DNA from: an uncultured Lachnospiraceae bacterium
Lineage (GTDB): Bacteria; Bacillota; Clostridia; Lachnospirales; Lachnospiraceae
Length of the DNA stretch: 64,000 bases
Assembly: GCA_945919075.1 (NCBI GenBank)
Contig: CAMEIX010000001.1
Span: forward strand, 124,001-188,000
Direction of reading: 5' to 3'
Shown here: positions 35,643-44,333 of the stretch, piece after piece
Layout: each line of letters opens with the position of its first letter
Numbering within the stretch: the stretch's first letter is position 1
Notes under the pieces: model-generated
Database searches by the model: none
The model's input: only the letters and a program-made list of their open reading frames with translations
What the model was told of the DNA's origin: nothing
Translations under genes and position numbers: made by a program

Positions 35643-38600
35643 TTATGCCGTTACCTTTTTTACTCTCTTGTCTTTCTTGAAGAAAAGAACAAGGGACATG
35701 CAGGTAAGGCCGATTACAAAGAACCATTTTGGATGAATATCACCCGTTTTGGGAGAACTGTCGGTTACTCCGTTTGCTTCCAGTCTGGAAGTGTTTACAT
35801 AAATCACATAGGGTGAGAAATGCTCCGCCTTAAAGGTAACGCAGGCAACTCCGTCAATGGTGGTAAACTTGGGTGACAACTTATCCAGTTTTTCTCCCAC
35901 AACACCGGCCACTTTGTTATTCCCCGCATATTCAATTAACGAATCCGGAAGCGGCAGCGTAATGCTGATACTCAGTCCCTTCGTGTCGGTAATCTTGTTC
36001 TTTCCCGTGGAATCATACAAGGAAATATCCATAGGGAAATATTTCAGATTATCCAGACTGCCATATTCATTCATTAAGGCTTTCACCACTGCCTCAGTAG
36101 CTGCGGAATCTTCTGTTACCTTCAATACAAAGTTGTCCGAGGAACCCTTTACCGTAACGGAAACCACACCGGTATTGGACAAGCCGTTTTTATCAATTAC
36201 CACAACACTTCCGCCCTGGTTTCCGCCCGACACGGAACTGTTGCCGCTTCCATTTCCCGAATTATTGCTGTTGCCGGAATTATTTCCATTACTTCCGCCG
36301 GAGGAACCACTATTGCTTTTGGCCACGTAATTAGCGGATACGGTAAGGTTTTCTGACGGCATGACAACGGTTGTTGCAGCCGTTGTGGCACTGGCAAACT
36401 TCACATTCCCGGTCTCCGTAGTCCATTTGGAGAATTGTTGCGTACTTGCAGGCTCGTTGGCAATAATAATCACGGTGGAACCAGCTACGTAACTGCCGGA
36501 ACCGCTGCCGTTCTTAACAGTCAGGGTGTACAAGGTATTGTTTGTATTATTACCTCCACCTGTTCCGGGCTTATTATTGTTATTGTTCGAATCCGTTACT
36601 TTTTCGTACTGCGCATATACGTCGGTATCCTTCTGGATATTGGTTATGGCAGGTCGCCACCCCGTAAATACATAACCGGTTCTCGTAGGTGCCTGAGGCG
36701 GAATTGCGTCCTCCCCGGGAGCTACCTTCTGCACATACAAAACTTTATCATCATAATCAATAAAGTTTACGGTGAACTTTTCTTCTTCGGAATCAATCTT
36801 TTCATATTGTGCCACAATATCCATGTCCCGGCTCACGCTGGAGAAATCGGAAGGCTGCCAGCCCGTAAAACGATACCCCGGTCTTTCCGGAACTTCCGGT
36901 GCCTCTGCTGCGGTTCCAATCAGTACACCGGTACGTTTTACAATGACCGTGCCGTCATAATTCCAGAAGGTAACCGTAAAGGTCTCCGTTGACGGCTTTT
37001 CCGTTACATTAATATTTTCATATTCATCTGCATAAATCTCTGCCGCACTGCCCGGCTCACAATAGAACTGAATGGTTCGGTAGTCCCCGTTGGTGCTGGG
37101 ATGCTGGGGCGTATTAAAGGCCAGAGGATCTATGTAGGACACAGAACTTGGAATGTCCGCATAACGAATTCCGCTGTCGTGGAATGCATATTTACTGATG
37201 GACTTACAAGTGGTAGGCAAAATTACGGAATACAGGTTTTTGGTGTTCCGGAATGCATTTTCCGGAATGGTAGTCACCTTGGACTGGGAAAGATCTACCT
37301 GACCTAATTCCTCGCAATCTATAAATGCTTCTTCCGCAATTTTCTTTACGCCTGCCATTTCCCCCGGATTTATGGTTGCGGAAGTTGTCAGTTTACCACG
37401 GCTTTCCAGACATTGTACAACCAGACTCTTTTCCCCGTTTTCCAGTCCGTAAATAATGGCTTTGTCTGTGATGAAGTAAGGTCCTCCTTGAAAATCTACA
37501 TTTTCAAGAGTCGGACAGTCACGGAAGGGTCTGATTCCCATCTCGCTTATTTCCGGAGACAAAATTACATTTTTCAGATAAGGGTTGTTATTAAATGCAT
37601 AGTCCCCTATACTGCTACCTCCTGCCGGCATGGTAATCGTGGTCAGATTGGATTCGGAGCCTGCGGTATCTTCCATGGAGCTGCCATGAATGACATAATC
37701 AAAAGCAAATGCATAATCATCGATTTTTGCCGTGCCGCCGGTGATATTAATACGTTTTAAGGATTTACATCCGTTAAACGTGTACGGCTCAAATTCATCG
37801 ATATCCTCAAACGTAATTTCCTGTATATATTCATCCGCTTTATCAGACGGGTCGCATTTGACTGCTCTTACGGTTTTATCCGAATTCAGATAATAGTTGC
37901 CGTTTGCATCCTTTTCCGAAGTGGTATTGGAAAACAGTCCCGGCCAAATCGCTTTCACACCGGTAGGTATGTGGGGTGTCAAAGCAGCATTAATAATGTC
38001 CCACTGGTCATCCGTTACTTCCACACTCTTATCGGAAAGCCAACGGTTGTAATTGGTCACTGCCTCACGGGCTGCCCTCTCATATTCCTCGGTGATGTAG
38101 GGATAGGAAGACTGTGTATATTTGGTGGTAATCTGATTGAAAACAGGATAATCCACTAAAGTAGCCTTTCCTACACCTGTCTCTTTATCCTTCACGTATT
38201 TTACTTCCAGATTGGTGGGCCAGCCGCTATAATAGGTGATATAGGATGTGGTCTGCTGGCCTGCATTGATGTTATTGGCACTATTCATGGCATAGTTGAA
38301 CGGGACCACATTATTTCCAATAGTTCCGGTAAACCGAAGTACCGGAGACAATTCCGTTTCCAGGAAGTTTTTGTTGGTACAGTCATTTGCATGAAGCTGT
38401 ACAATCTGTGTATCAAATGCTCCATCCCCGATATAGGTGATTTCCGTAGCATCCTGAAAAAGGACGTCCTTTAAATTATGACATCCCCTGAACGCATTTT
38501 CCTTAATCTGCGTTACCGTTGCCGGAATGGTTATTTTTTCCAAAAAGCAGTTATCGGAAAAGCTTCCCTCACTGATTGCAGAAATGCCGTAAGGTCCGAT

Positions 38601-40187
38601 TCTTTCGGGAATGGTTACTTCCTTGACTTTTTTATTCATATTGAAATACAAAAGTTCATTCTTGGAATTGACCTGATAAGTCAGTTCCGCAGTGCTGCCG
38701 TCCACGGCTTTTTCCCGGATGATGACCTCATACTTATCCTGATCCGCATATTTGAACGGAATGGCATGCGCTTTGGTAAATTCATGAGTTGCGGAATCGC
38801 CTACACATTCAAAGTAAAAGATCGGACTTACCCAGGATTTAAAATCCAGTTCGTCATCGGTTATGGTTCCCTCAAAATTCGTATAAGAACTTTTTACCAG
38901 AATTCTTCGTAAATTGGAGCAACCTGCGAAATTGCTTAAATCCACGGTTCCCGTTACGGAATCCGGAATCCGGACATCCGTCAGGGAAGTACAGTTCCGA
39001 AAAACAGAAACACCCAAATCCGACAGTACCACATTCATATTGGCACGAATACCGGAAATATCCAATAATCCACCGTTATCCGTATTACCAAGGGAAGTAC
39101 ATCCGTCAAAGGCATGGTCGAAAATACGGGAAACACGTACCGGCAGCTGGAAGGATTCCAAAGCCCTGCAGTTTGCAAAGGTATAGTCGGAAATGTACTG
39201 CAGTCTGGAGTTAAAATCCAGGTCAATGGATTTCATGTTTACACAGTCTGCAAACGCATGATGACCGATTTCGGAAAGTCCGTTTCCAAGTTTGATGGTA
39301 TCTAAGGATGCACATCCGTAGAAGGCATAGTTGCCGATACCCATCAGATTCTCCCCGACTACCAAGGTATGTATATTACTTTCGTTTGCAAATACACCCT
39401 TATCCGGGTTCGTATTTACCTTTCCGTCATCTTCCGCAATCACCCACGCCTGAACGGCACCGTCAGCGTTTTCGGCAGCAGGGTTTGCAACCAGGGACTG
39501 GTTGCCGATATACATAACCGTAATATTCTTAATCCACTGGTCCGCGGTAGTTTCGGTTTTTGTGTAGAAGTATCCATCCTCACCTTCAACGGTACCGTCG
39601 CTGTCCCTGTAATAAAAATTTGCCAGGTCGGTCTGGTCCCACTGAGCACTGTCTGCATAATAACAGGGCTTAAAGGTAGCATTCTTAACCAGTACGTCAT
39701 TGCCGGATACATCCACTTCATAAACCGCCTCTTTTGCCATATAATACAAAGGCTTCTGGTTGCGGCTAACGGCAACATAACCGGTTTTGGAACCACGGTT
39801 CTCATTGTACTTGGTATAAGCATCCACCGTAGAAGGAATTTCCAAATAATTGTTTGCCAGGTTATCCGGCTTATATCCTAAAATAACCGCAATTTTATCC
39901 AGACTTGTAGACGATGCATTCACAAATGCAAACTGAAAAGTACCGTCACCGGTGGTATATATGGTATCACAGTTTTTAGGAACAACCGGTATCACACTGC
40001 TGTTAGCGGAACCGCCACCCTTAAAAATCTCGTTTTCCCATGTATACTTTTCAGTCTCTCCTGCCGCTTTGGTCTGCGGTACAGGAATCGCCGCAACTAA
40101 GATAGCCGTAATCAGACAAATAGCCGCCGCTGTTTTTCTGACCCTCTTACGCAATCTGAATTTCTTCTTTGCCTCTTTCTTTGCCAT
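35643..40187 (-). CDS. BspA-type leucine-rich-repeat surface protein 2 with InlB repeats and SPKTG sorting signal
   Basis: At 1514 residues this is the largest gene here. A basic signal region (about 1-42, KKFRLRKRVRKTAAAICLI) is followed by many LRR_5 units across about 260-1110, of the form LPTTCKSISKYAFHDSGI. Two Listeria-Bacteroides (InlB B) repeats with RPGYRFTGWQP and RTGYVFTGWRP lie at about 1125-1260. An Asn/Gly/Ser-rich linker precedes a small C-terminal domain and the sorting tail SPKTG (1478-1482), membrane helix and KKDKRVKK. The tail shares TGDxIHPKxF-like residues with protein 1. It lies between the sortase gene (27 bp upstream) and protein 1 (17 bp downstream), so all three are one operon. 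Confidence 0.9.
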   Translation of the reverse strand: MAKKEAKKKFRLRKRVRKTAAAICLITAILVAAIPVPQTKAAGETEKYTWENEIFKGGGSANSSVIPVVPKNCDTIYTTGDGTFQFAFVNASSTSLDKIAVILGYKPDNLANNYLEIPSTVDAYTKYNENRGSKTGYVAVSRNQKPLYYMAKEAVYEVDVSGNDVLVKNATFKPCYYADSAQWDQTDLANFYYRDSDGTVEGEDGYFYTKTETTADQWIKNITVMYIGNQSLVANPAAENADGAVQAWVIAEDDGKVNTNPDKGVFANESNIHTLVVGENLMGIGNYAFYGCASLDTIKLGNGLSEIGHHAFADCVNMKSIDLDFNSRLQYISDYTFANCRALESFQLPVRVSRIFDHAFDGCTSLGNTDNGGLLDISGIRANMNVVLSDLGVSVFRNCTSLTDVRIPDSVTGTVDLSNFAGCSNLRRILVKSSYTNFEGTITDDELDFKSWVSPIFYFECVGDSATHEFTKAHAIPFKYADQDKYEVIIREKAVDGSTAELTYQVNSKNELLYFNMNKKVKEVTIPERIGPYGISAISEGSFSDNCFLEKITIPATVTQIKENAFRGCHNLKDVLFQDATEITYIGDGAFDTQIVQLHANDCTNKNFLETELSPVLRFTGTIGNNVVPFNYAMNSANNINAGQQTTSYITYYSGWPTNLEVKYVKDKETGVGKATLVDYPVFNQITTKYTQSSYPYITEEYERAAREAVTNYNRWLSDKSVEVTDDQWDIINAALTPHIPTGVKAIWPGLFSNTTSEKDANGNYYLNSDKTVRAVKCDPSDKADEYIQEITFEDIDEFEPYTFNGCKSLKRINITGGTAKIDDYAFAFDYVIHGSSMEDTAGSESNLTTITMPAGGSSIGDYAFNNNPYLKNVILSPEISEMGIRPFRDCPTLENVDFQGGPYFITDKAIIYGLENGEKSLVVQCLESRGKLTTSATINPGEMAGVKKIAEEAFIDCEELGQVDLSQSKVTTIPENAFRNTKNLYSVILPTTCKSISKYAFHDSGIRYADIPSSVSYIDPLAFNTPQHPSTNGDYRTIQFYCEPGSAAEIYADEYENINVTEKPSTETFTVTFWNYDGTVIVKRTGVLIGTAAEAPEVPERPGYRFTGWQPSDFSSVSRDMDIVAQYEKIDSEEEKFTVNFIDYDDKVLYVQKVAPGEDAIPPQAPTRTGYVFTGWRPAITNIQKDTDVYAQYEKVTDSNNNNNKPGTGGGNNTNNTLYTLTVKNGSGSGSYVAGSTVIIIANEPASTQQFSKWTTETGNVKFASATTAATTVVMPSENLTVSANYVAKSNSGSSGGSNGNNSGNSNNSGNGSGNSSVSGGNQGGSVVVIDKNGLSNTGVVSVTVKGSSDNFVLKVTEDSAATEAVVKALMNEYGSLDNLKYFPMDISLYDSTGKNKITDTKGLSISITLPLPDSLIEYAGNNKVAGVVGEKLDKLSPKFTTIDGVACVTFKAEHFSPYVIYVNTSRLEANGVTDSSPKTGDIHPKWFFVIGLTCMSLVLFFKKDKRVKKVTA

Positions 40188-40213
40188 GCGTCTCTAATCT
40201 CCTTCTTAGGTAT

Positions 40214-41284
40214 CTAATTTACCTTTCTGGCTACAACAACAAATCTGCCATAATTTGTATAATAATCACAAGTGGATAATGTCAGCAGTTCGTCTCCGAA
40301 TTTGGCTGTCACTCCGGTGTCGTATAAAGACATCTGTGCCATTTCCTTCATATAGGAATTAAACTCCGCTTCCGAATCCGCATTAATAAACTGATAGTAC
40401 TTGAATCTTACATCACTTTCCTCATAAATTTGGGACCGGAACACATACATCACTTCGTAGGTTCCCTTTTCATAAATGGTATCAAACTCAAAGGTTTTAT
40501 GTTTTGCGTAAAATGACTCGGAATTGTATTTGGAAAGTTGTCCGAACATTCTGCCGCTTTGCATATGATGACCATACAGAATCAGATTGGTACTTCTTGG
40601 ATAAATCATACAATCCTTATCCAGAAAAATACTTCCGTTCTTATCTTCCTCCTGGTCAAAATTGTGTTTCAGGTAATATTCATTGTTACCGGTCTGCAAA
40701 ACCGGGTAATCTATATATGTATCGGCAATTTTTATCCATCCGATTATATCATTGTTGGAACGAAATAATGCCTGGTACTCAGGAAGAATATCGGGAGGTA
40801 TGATTTCTTCATCATTGTAATGAATCACCGGTGCTTCCACTTTGTCCTCACCCGTCACAGGTGATCCCTTCAATTCCTGTTGTTTGCTGGTATAATCATC
40901 CAGGCGCTTCACCTGATAATAATAACTTCCCAGATACAAAAAACATACAGCTGCCACAAAAAGACTGGCAAATATGATGCCTTTTCGAATCCGGTCCCTC
41001 TTCTTTAATTCCTTTTTCACCAGACGCTTAACACCGGCCTCATAGTTTTCAGCCATATTCTTTTGGTTTTCCTTTTGCAGTTCCGAAAGTTCTTCCAGAA
41101 AATCCTGCTCAAGAATGGTATAAAACCGGTACTTCCCGCTACGCACCTCCATGGCAGCAGCCTTGATATCTTCTACATTTCGAAAATCATATTGTTTTTT
41201 TATTTTATCTATAATCAAGGCATCCCGTTTAGCCAGTTTATAATCTGTCTCTGTCCGAAACTGCCTTCCTGAAACCTCATACAC
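40214..41284 (-). CDS. srtB: Class B sortase with cytoplasmic N-terminal extension
   Basis: This 356-residue transpeptidase anchors surface proteins to the wall. A soluble, charged N-terminal region of about 100 residues (starting MYEVSGRQFRTETDYKLAKRD, in part) precedes a single membrane helix (about 102-120). The catalytic domain has IGWIKIADTYIDYPV, histidine in LILYGHHMQSGRMF, cysteine in LTLSTCDYY and arginine in GRFVVVAR. Sortase B enzymes usually have their membrane anchor at the extreme N-terminus. I chose GTG 41284, with GAGGAG 9 bp upstream; GTG 41314 is possible but its binding site is weak. The gene leads the operon of its two probable substrates. Confidence 0.9.
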   Translation of the reverse strand: MYEVSGRQFRTETDYKLAKRDALIIDKIKKQYDFRNVEDIKAAAMEVRSGKYRFYTILEQDFLEELSELQKENQKNMAENYEAGVKRLVKKELKKRDRIRKGIIFASLFVAAVCFLYLGSYYYQVKRLDDYTSKQQELKGSPVTGEDKVEAPVIHYNDEEIIPPDILPEYQALFRSNNDIIGWIKIADTYIDYPVLQTGNNEYYLKHNFDQEEDKNGSIFLDKDCMIYPRSTNLILYGHHMQSGRMFGQLSKYNSESFYAKHKTFEFDTIYEKGTYEVMYVFRSQIYEESDVRFKYYQFINADSEAEFNSYMKEMAQMSLYDTGVTAKFGDELLTLSTCDYYTNYGRFVVVARKVN

Positions 41285-41344
41285 GGATACAGACTCCTCT
41301 ATGCTAATTTGCACACTGCACCTAATTCTATCTATACATAATAT

Positions 41345-41372
41345 ATTGTACTATATATTGAAATTTTATCAA
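41345..41372 (-). promoter_or_regulatory. Sigma-A promoter for the sortase-BspA operon
   Basis: TTGATA (41367-41372), 16 bp, TACAAT (41345-41350). Transcription would begin near 41338, about 54 bp before the chosen sortase start. Confidence 0.6.
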
Positions 41373-41401
41373 GTATTTTTACAAGATATTGCAGAATATA
41401 A

Positions 41402-41540
41402 CGAGAAAGAATCTCGCCTGCGAGATTCTCGCGTCGAGCGCGGTCGCTTTTGCGATATGATTCCTATCGCGCGAGTGCGCATCCTTAGCGGAGCGTTTTT
41501 ATATAATAAGAAATTCAGAGGAATTTCTTATTATAATTAT
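41402..41540. repeat. Structured GC-rich intergenic element, possible dispersed repeat
   Basis: This element lies within the 314-bp gap between sortase and REC-GGDEF genes. AGAATCTCGC and GCGAGATTCT form a 10-bp inverted repeat with a 2-base spacer (41408-41429). A run of short dyads rich in GCGC and CGATA/TATCG follows (41430-41490). A 15-bp perfect inverted repeat (TATAATAAGAAATTC, loop AGAG, 41502-41535) closes the element. Its base composition differs sharply from the AT-rich flanks. No open frame is present. It may be a repeat of the ERIC/MITE kind; copy number cannot be judged from one window. Confidence 0.5.
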
Positions 41541-41549
41541 ATAAAAATA

Positions 41550-41584
41550 GCTGCACATACACCCTTTCATTTGTGTATGTACAG
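41550..41584 (-). terminator. Terminator after the REC-GGDEF gene
   Basis: On the minus strand GCTGTACATACAC pairs with GTGTATGTGCAGC (one A-G-type mismatch region) around a 10-base loop, followed by TATTTTTATA. It lies 15 bp after the stop at 41599. Confidence 0.75.
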
Positions 41585-41598
41585 CCAGTTTGCAAAAT

Positions 41599-42954
41599 TT
41601 ATTTTTCCATTTGTGCGATACCGTATTCAAAATATACTTTCTTTCCTTTATAGAGTTTTCGGAAACAATCCATAATGCGCTCTGCAACCATGATACCGTT
41701 TTCCTTGTTTGCATCCATTAAGATTACAATAATCTGCTTGCTGGAATAACGGGTGGATACATCCACTCGCCTTAAGGAAGTATAAATGGCCTGTTCCATC
41801 ATTTCCAGCGCAACCTCTGCTTCCTCATTATCCACATTATCGGCTGTCATGGCTGTAAAAAGGATGGTTTCCACATCTCTGCCGCTTCGTTCCACAAAGC
41901 GTCTGATGAAATTATAGACATGATGAAAACTGTCAAGTTCCAACTGGTATGCACCGTGCCCCGAATCCGCTCTCGACATAACCTGACGAAGATAATCCAA
42001 ATCTACCAGATTATTTCCTCTGCTTCTTTCGTCTTCTCTCTGTTCGCTGAAGAAATGGTAAGAATTTTTGCCATTTTGTTTTACATAGTACAAAGCCTTA
42101 TCTGCTGCATTATACGCCGTGGCAAAATCTTCTCCATCCTCCGGAATCTGTGCGATTCCGATGGATACAGAGGAGTTGGTTTCATATTTTTTCTCCTCAA
42201 TTTTGTAGCACAAATCAGAAATAATATCCCCTGCGAGATTACCAACCACTGATTTTGAGCCGGGGTCTTTAATAAACATTACGAATTCATCTCCACCGAT
42301 ACGGCAAAGTACATCATCCTCCTTGGCAAACTTTCTCATGGTATCCGCAAACATCTTCAGGGTATTATCCCCTTCAATGTGCCCGTAATTATCGTTTATG
42401 GCCTTGAAATTATCCATATCAATCATAAACAGGGCTCCTCTTGTACCGTCTGCCACCAATTCATTCACGGCCTTTTCGGTATAGGCACGATTCCAAAGGC
42501 CTGTCAGGGCATCCTGTTGGGATTTGCTCTTAATATCTGTAATTTCCTGTATCTTCTGTTCCAGTTTATCCGCCAGTTTTTTACGCATATCCTCCAGTTC
42601 CAGAATACGGCTGATACGGGAACGCATAACACTTTGAACAAAAGGTTTCGCAATAAAATCCAAAGCTCCTGCTTCCAGACAACGGTTCTCTGTAACTGCA
42701 TCACTGTCTGCCGTAAGGAAAATAATAGGAATATTCTTATGTGCTTCATTGCTCTTTATAATTTCCAAAACCTCAAAGCCATCCATTTCCGGCATATTGA
42801 TATCTAAAAGTATCAAATCGCAGGTGTTGTTTTCTAAAAACTTAAGGGCCTGTGACCCCATCGTTACGGCACTGATCTTATAAATATCAGAAAGACCCCG
42901 CTTCGCCATTGCCAGATTGGTTTTGTCATCATCCACAATTAAAATATGCTTCAT
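41599..42954 (-). CDS. Response regulator with GGDEF diguanylate cyclase domain
   Basis: The 451-residue protein has a receiver domain at 1-120 with acidic pocket DDD and phospho-acceptor Asp near 51 (LILLDINMPEMDGFE). A coiled linker leads to a GGDEF domain (about 145-300) with intact RIGGDEF at about 219-224, so it should make cyclic-di-GMP. No RxxD inhibitory site precedes it (KEDD instead). A third domain (about 310-451) looks like a degenerate GGDEF fold with RYSSKQIIVIL. ATG 42954 is preferred, with AAAGG 9 bp upstream; ATG 42963 has no spacing for a site. No histidine kinase is adjacent. It has its own promoter and terminator. Confidence 0.9.
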   Translation of the reverse strand: MKHILIVDDDKTNLAMAKRGLSDIYKISAVTMGSQALKFLENNTCDLILLDINMPEMDGFEVLEIIKSNEAHKNIPIIFLTADSDAVTENRCLEAGALDFIAKPFVQSVMRSRISRILELEDMRKKLADKLEQKIQEITDIKSKSQQDALTGLWNRAYTEKAVNELVADGTRGALFMIDMDNFKAINDNYGHIEGDNTLKMFADTMRKFAKEDDVLCRIGGDEFVMFIKDPGSKSVVGNLAGDIISDLCYKIEEKKYETNSSVSIGIAQIPEDGEDFATAYNAADKALYYVKQNGKNSYHFFSEQREDERSRGNNLVDLDYLRQVMSRADSGHGAYQLELDSFHHVYNFIRRFVERSGRDVETILFTAMTADNVDNEEAEVALEMMEQAIYTSLRRVDVSTRYSSKQIIVILMDANKENGIMVAERIMDCFRKLYKGKKVYFEYGIAQMEK

Positions 42955-42984
42955 TCCTGCCATCCTTTGTCAAATTTTTATTCA

Positions 42985-43014
42985 ATTTTACTATCTGAGT
43001 TACAAAACTGTCAA
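42985..43014 (-). promoter_or_regulatory. Sigma-A promoter for the REC-GGDEF gene
   Basis: TTGACA (43009-43014), 18 bp, TAAAAT (42985-42990), about 30 bp before the start codon. Confidence 0.65.
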
Positions 43015-43077
43015 TGAAATATCTTCCAATCTTTTTATATTATTTATGAAAAATTTTCTATCAAATATTTTGAAACA

Positions 43078-43113
43078 TTGACAGGCATACCTACATAGAA
43101 TAAACCATAAACA
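43078..43113 (+). promoter_or_regulatory. Promoter region of the cysteine-rich mini-protein gene
   Basis: Two overlapping possibilities are seen. The first is TTGACA (43078-43083), 17 bp, TAAACC (43101-43106), sigma-A-like. The second is GCATACC (43085-43091), 14 bp, CATAAACA (43106-43113), sigma-E-like. The sigma-E start point would fall inside the ribosome-binding site, so sigma-A is slightly favoured. Confidence 0.45.
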
Positions 43114-43131
43114 AAATCGGAGGCAATTAAA

Positions 43132-43380
43132 ATGAGTGATTTAACTGCTACCAACTGCGGATGTTCCGCAAACAACAATAACAGATGTGGTTGCGGATGC
43201 AACTTTATCTGGATCATCCTCTTACTTTCTTTCTTCGGAAACGGTAACTGTGGATGCGGTATGAACGGCTGCAACTTCTTCGGCCGTAGCGGATGCGATT
43301 GTGACAACAACAGTTGCGAATGGTTAATCTGGATCTTACTTATTTCCTGTTTCTGCGGAAATAATGGTTCCTGCTGCTAA
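43132..43380 (+). CDS. Cysteine-rich mini-protein with two hydrophobic segments
   Basis: Of 82 residues, 15 are Cys, with much Asn and Gly. The layout is repeated: a CGC-type cluster, FIWIILLLSFF, a CGCG/GCDCD cluster, EWLIWILLISCF and a final SCC. GGAGG lies 8 bp before the ATG and a strong terminator follows, so it is a real monocistronic gene. Similar proteins in Lachnospiraceae carry automatic names such as 'chorion class high-cysteine protein'. A role as a cross-linked spore or surface component is plausible from composition, but nothing proves it. Confidence 0.8.
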   Translation: MSDLTATNCGCSANNNNRCGCGCNFIWIILLLSFFGNGNCGCGMNGCNFFGRSGCDCDNNSCEWLIWILLISCFCGNNGSCC

Positions 43381-43420
43381 CCTGCCGTAAAGCACGCTGT
43401 ATAAGACGTGCATAGAAAGG

Positions 43421-43480
43421 CCTTGTGCGGCTTTCATGGCTTTGGTTATTTCCAAAGCCAACTGCCGTGCAAGGTTTTTT
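43421..43480 (+). terminator. Two-arm terminator after the cysteine-rich gene
   Basis: An outer 11-bp stem (CCTTGTGCGGC with GCCGTGCAAGG, two G-U pairs) encloses an inner perfect GGCTTTGG/CCAAAGCC hairpin. TTTTTT follows. Confidence 0.85.
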
Positions 43481-43497
43481 GAATGAAATCACTTAAG

Positions 43498-43526
43498 GCA
43501 TATTCTTCCCGGTAAGCTCATAAAAT
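43498..43526 (+). promoter_or_regulatory. Sigma-E-like sporulation promoter
   Basis: GCATATT (43498-43504) matches the sigma-E -35 consensus KMATATT fully. A 14-bp spacer and CATAAAAT (43519-43526), 7 of 8 to CATACAMT, follow. The start point near 43533 is compatible with the ribosome-binding site at 43538-43545. No sigma-A promoter is evident between the terminator and the gene. Confidence 0.6.
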
Positions 43527-43552
43527 GAAATACAAAAAGAGGGGACATAAAA

Positions 43553-44011
43553 ATGGACGATACCTGTGAAAAACCGGACAAAAAAAACGCATTTGACGCA
43601 CTTTTTTCCACAAATCATCTGCAAATGTATAAAATATTACTGCCTTATCTTCCTCCTAAACTGCAGATCCAGCTTGCAGTCTATATAAAATATGAGGAAC
43701 TTACCTATACCGTCTCCTTTTTATCCAAACATCAAAGCGGTATCTTTACCGAAAAGCAAACACCCGATATAGATTCCCTTTGTAATGAGTTGTCCCCCTA
43801 TTGCTCTTTTGTGGAGAAAAACAGACTAGCCAGAATAAAAGAACTTATTAACAATATTAATAATGCAAAAGAAATGATGGAAATGCTGAATATGATGAAG
43901 GAAATGTTTCCGGAGGGTATGTCCTTTTCCAATGAAAGCGACGCTTGTCCGGATATCAAAAATCTCATGCCGGACAATATCAAGGAAATTCTTAATATGC
44001 TTGGGAAATAA
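43553..44011 (+). CDS. Unknown protein, probably sporulation-associated
   Basis: This 152-residue soluble, mostly helical protein contains FSTNHLQMYKILLPYLPPKLQ and QLAVYIKYEELTYTVSFL, then a Met-rich helix (MMEMLNMMKEMFPEGMSF) and the end PDNIKEILNMLGK. No signal peptide or known catalytic motif. GAGGGG lies about 8 bp before the ATG. The upstream promoter resembles sigma-E type, suggesting mother-cell expression during sporulation. It is followed by another small unknown gene 52 bp downstream. I do not recognise the family. Confidence 0.75.
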   Translation: MDDTCEKPDKKNAFDALFSTNHLQMYKILLPYLPPKLQIQLAVYIKYEELTYTVSFLSKHQSGIFTEKQTPDIDSLCNELSPYCSFVEKNRLARIKELINNINNAKEMMEMLNMMKEMFPEGMSFSNESDACPDIKNLMPDNIKEILNMLGK

Positions 44012-44063
44012 TGGAAATTATCATTTTATCACTGAAAATCTATGAAAGCATCAAGGAGGGCCT

Positions 44064-44333
44064 ATGGAAAAACCGAAATGGATGGAGGATGAAAGTGTTC
44101 GACATATAGAGCCGAAGAAATTGGAATTTTTGAGTTCTTTAGTAGAAAACGGACGCGGAAAATCCCAGAAAGAAATGATGAATTTTTTTCTTTCCAGAAT
44201 GAAATATGCCAAAGCAAACCATATTGATTTTAACTCGTCTGAGATTGCACTTGTAGTTGCGGCAATCAAAAAATACAGCACTCCCGAAGAATTAAAAGAT
44301 ATAGAGGAAATCATGAAAAAAGCGCCAAAATAA
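44064..44333 (+). CDS. Small helical protein of unknown function
   Basis: This 89-residue soluble protein opens MEKPKWMEDESVRHIEPKKL; the rest reads as four helices, including QKEMMNFFLSRMKYAK and SEIALVVAAIKKYS. AAGGAGG lies 4 bp before the ATG, which is a strong signal that the gene is translated. It is probably co-transcribed with the gene upstream and ends in a bidirectional terminator. No family recognised. Confidence 0.75.
   Translation: MEKPKWMEDESVRHIEPKKLEFLSSLVENGRGKSQKEMMNFFLSRMKYAKANHIDFNSSEIALVVAAIKKYSTPEELKDIEEIMKKAPK

Noticed and set aside
43044..43310. 88-codon minus-strand frame over the Cys-rich gene
   Set aside because: Pro/His/Leu-rich mirror of the Cys-rich gene; the plus-strand frame has the binding site, promoter and terminator.
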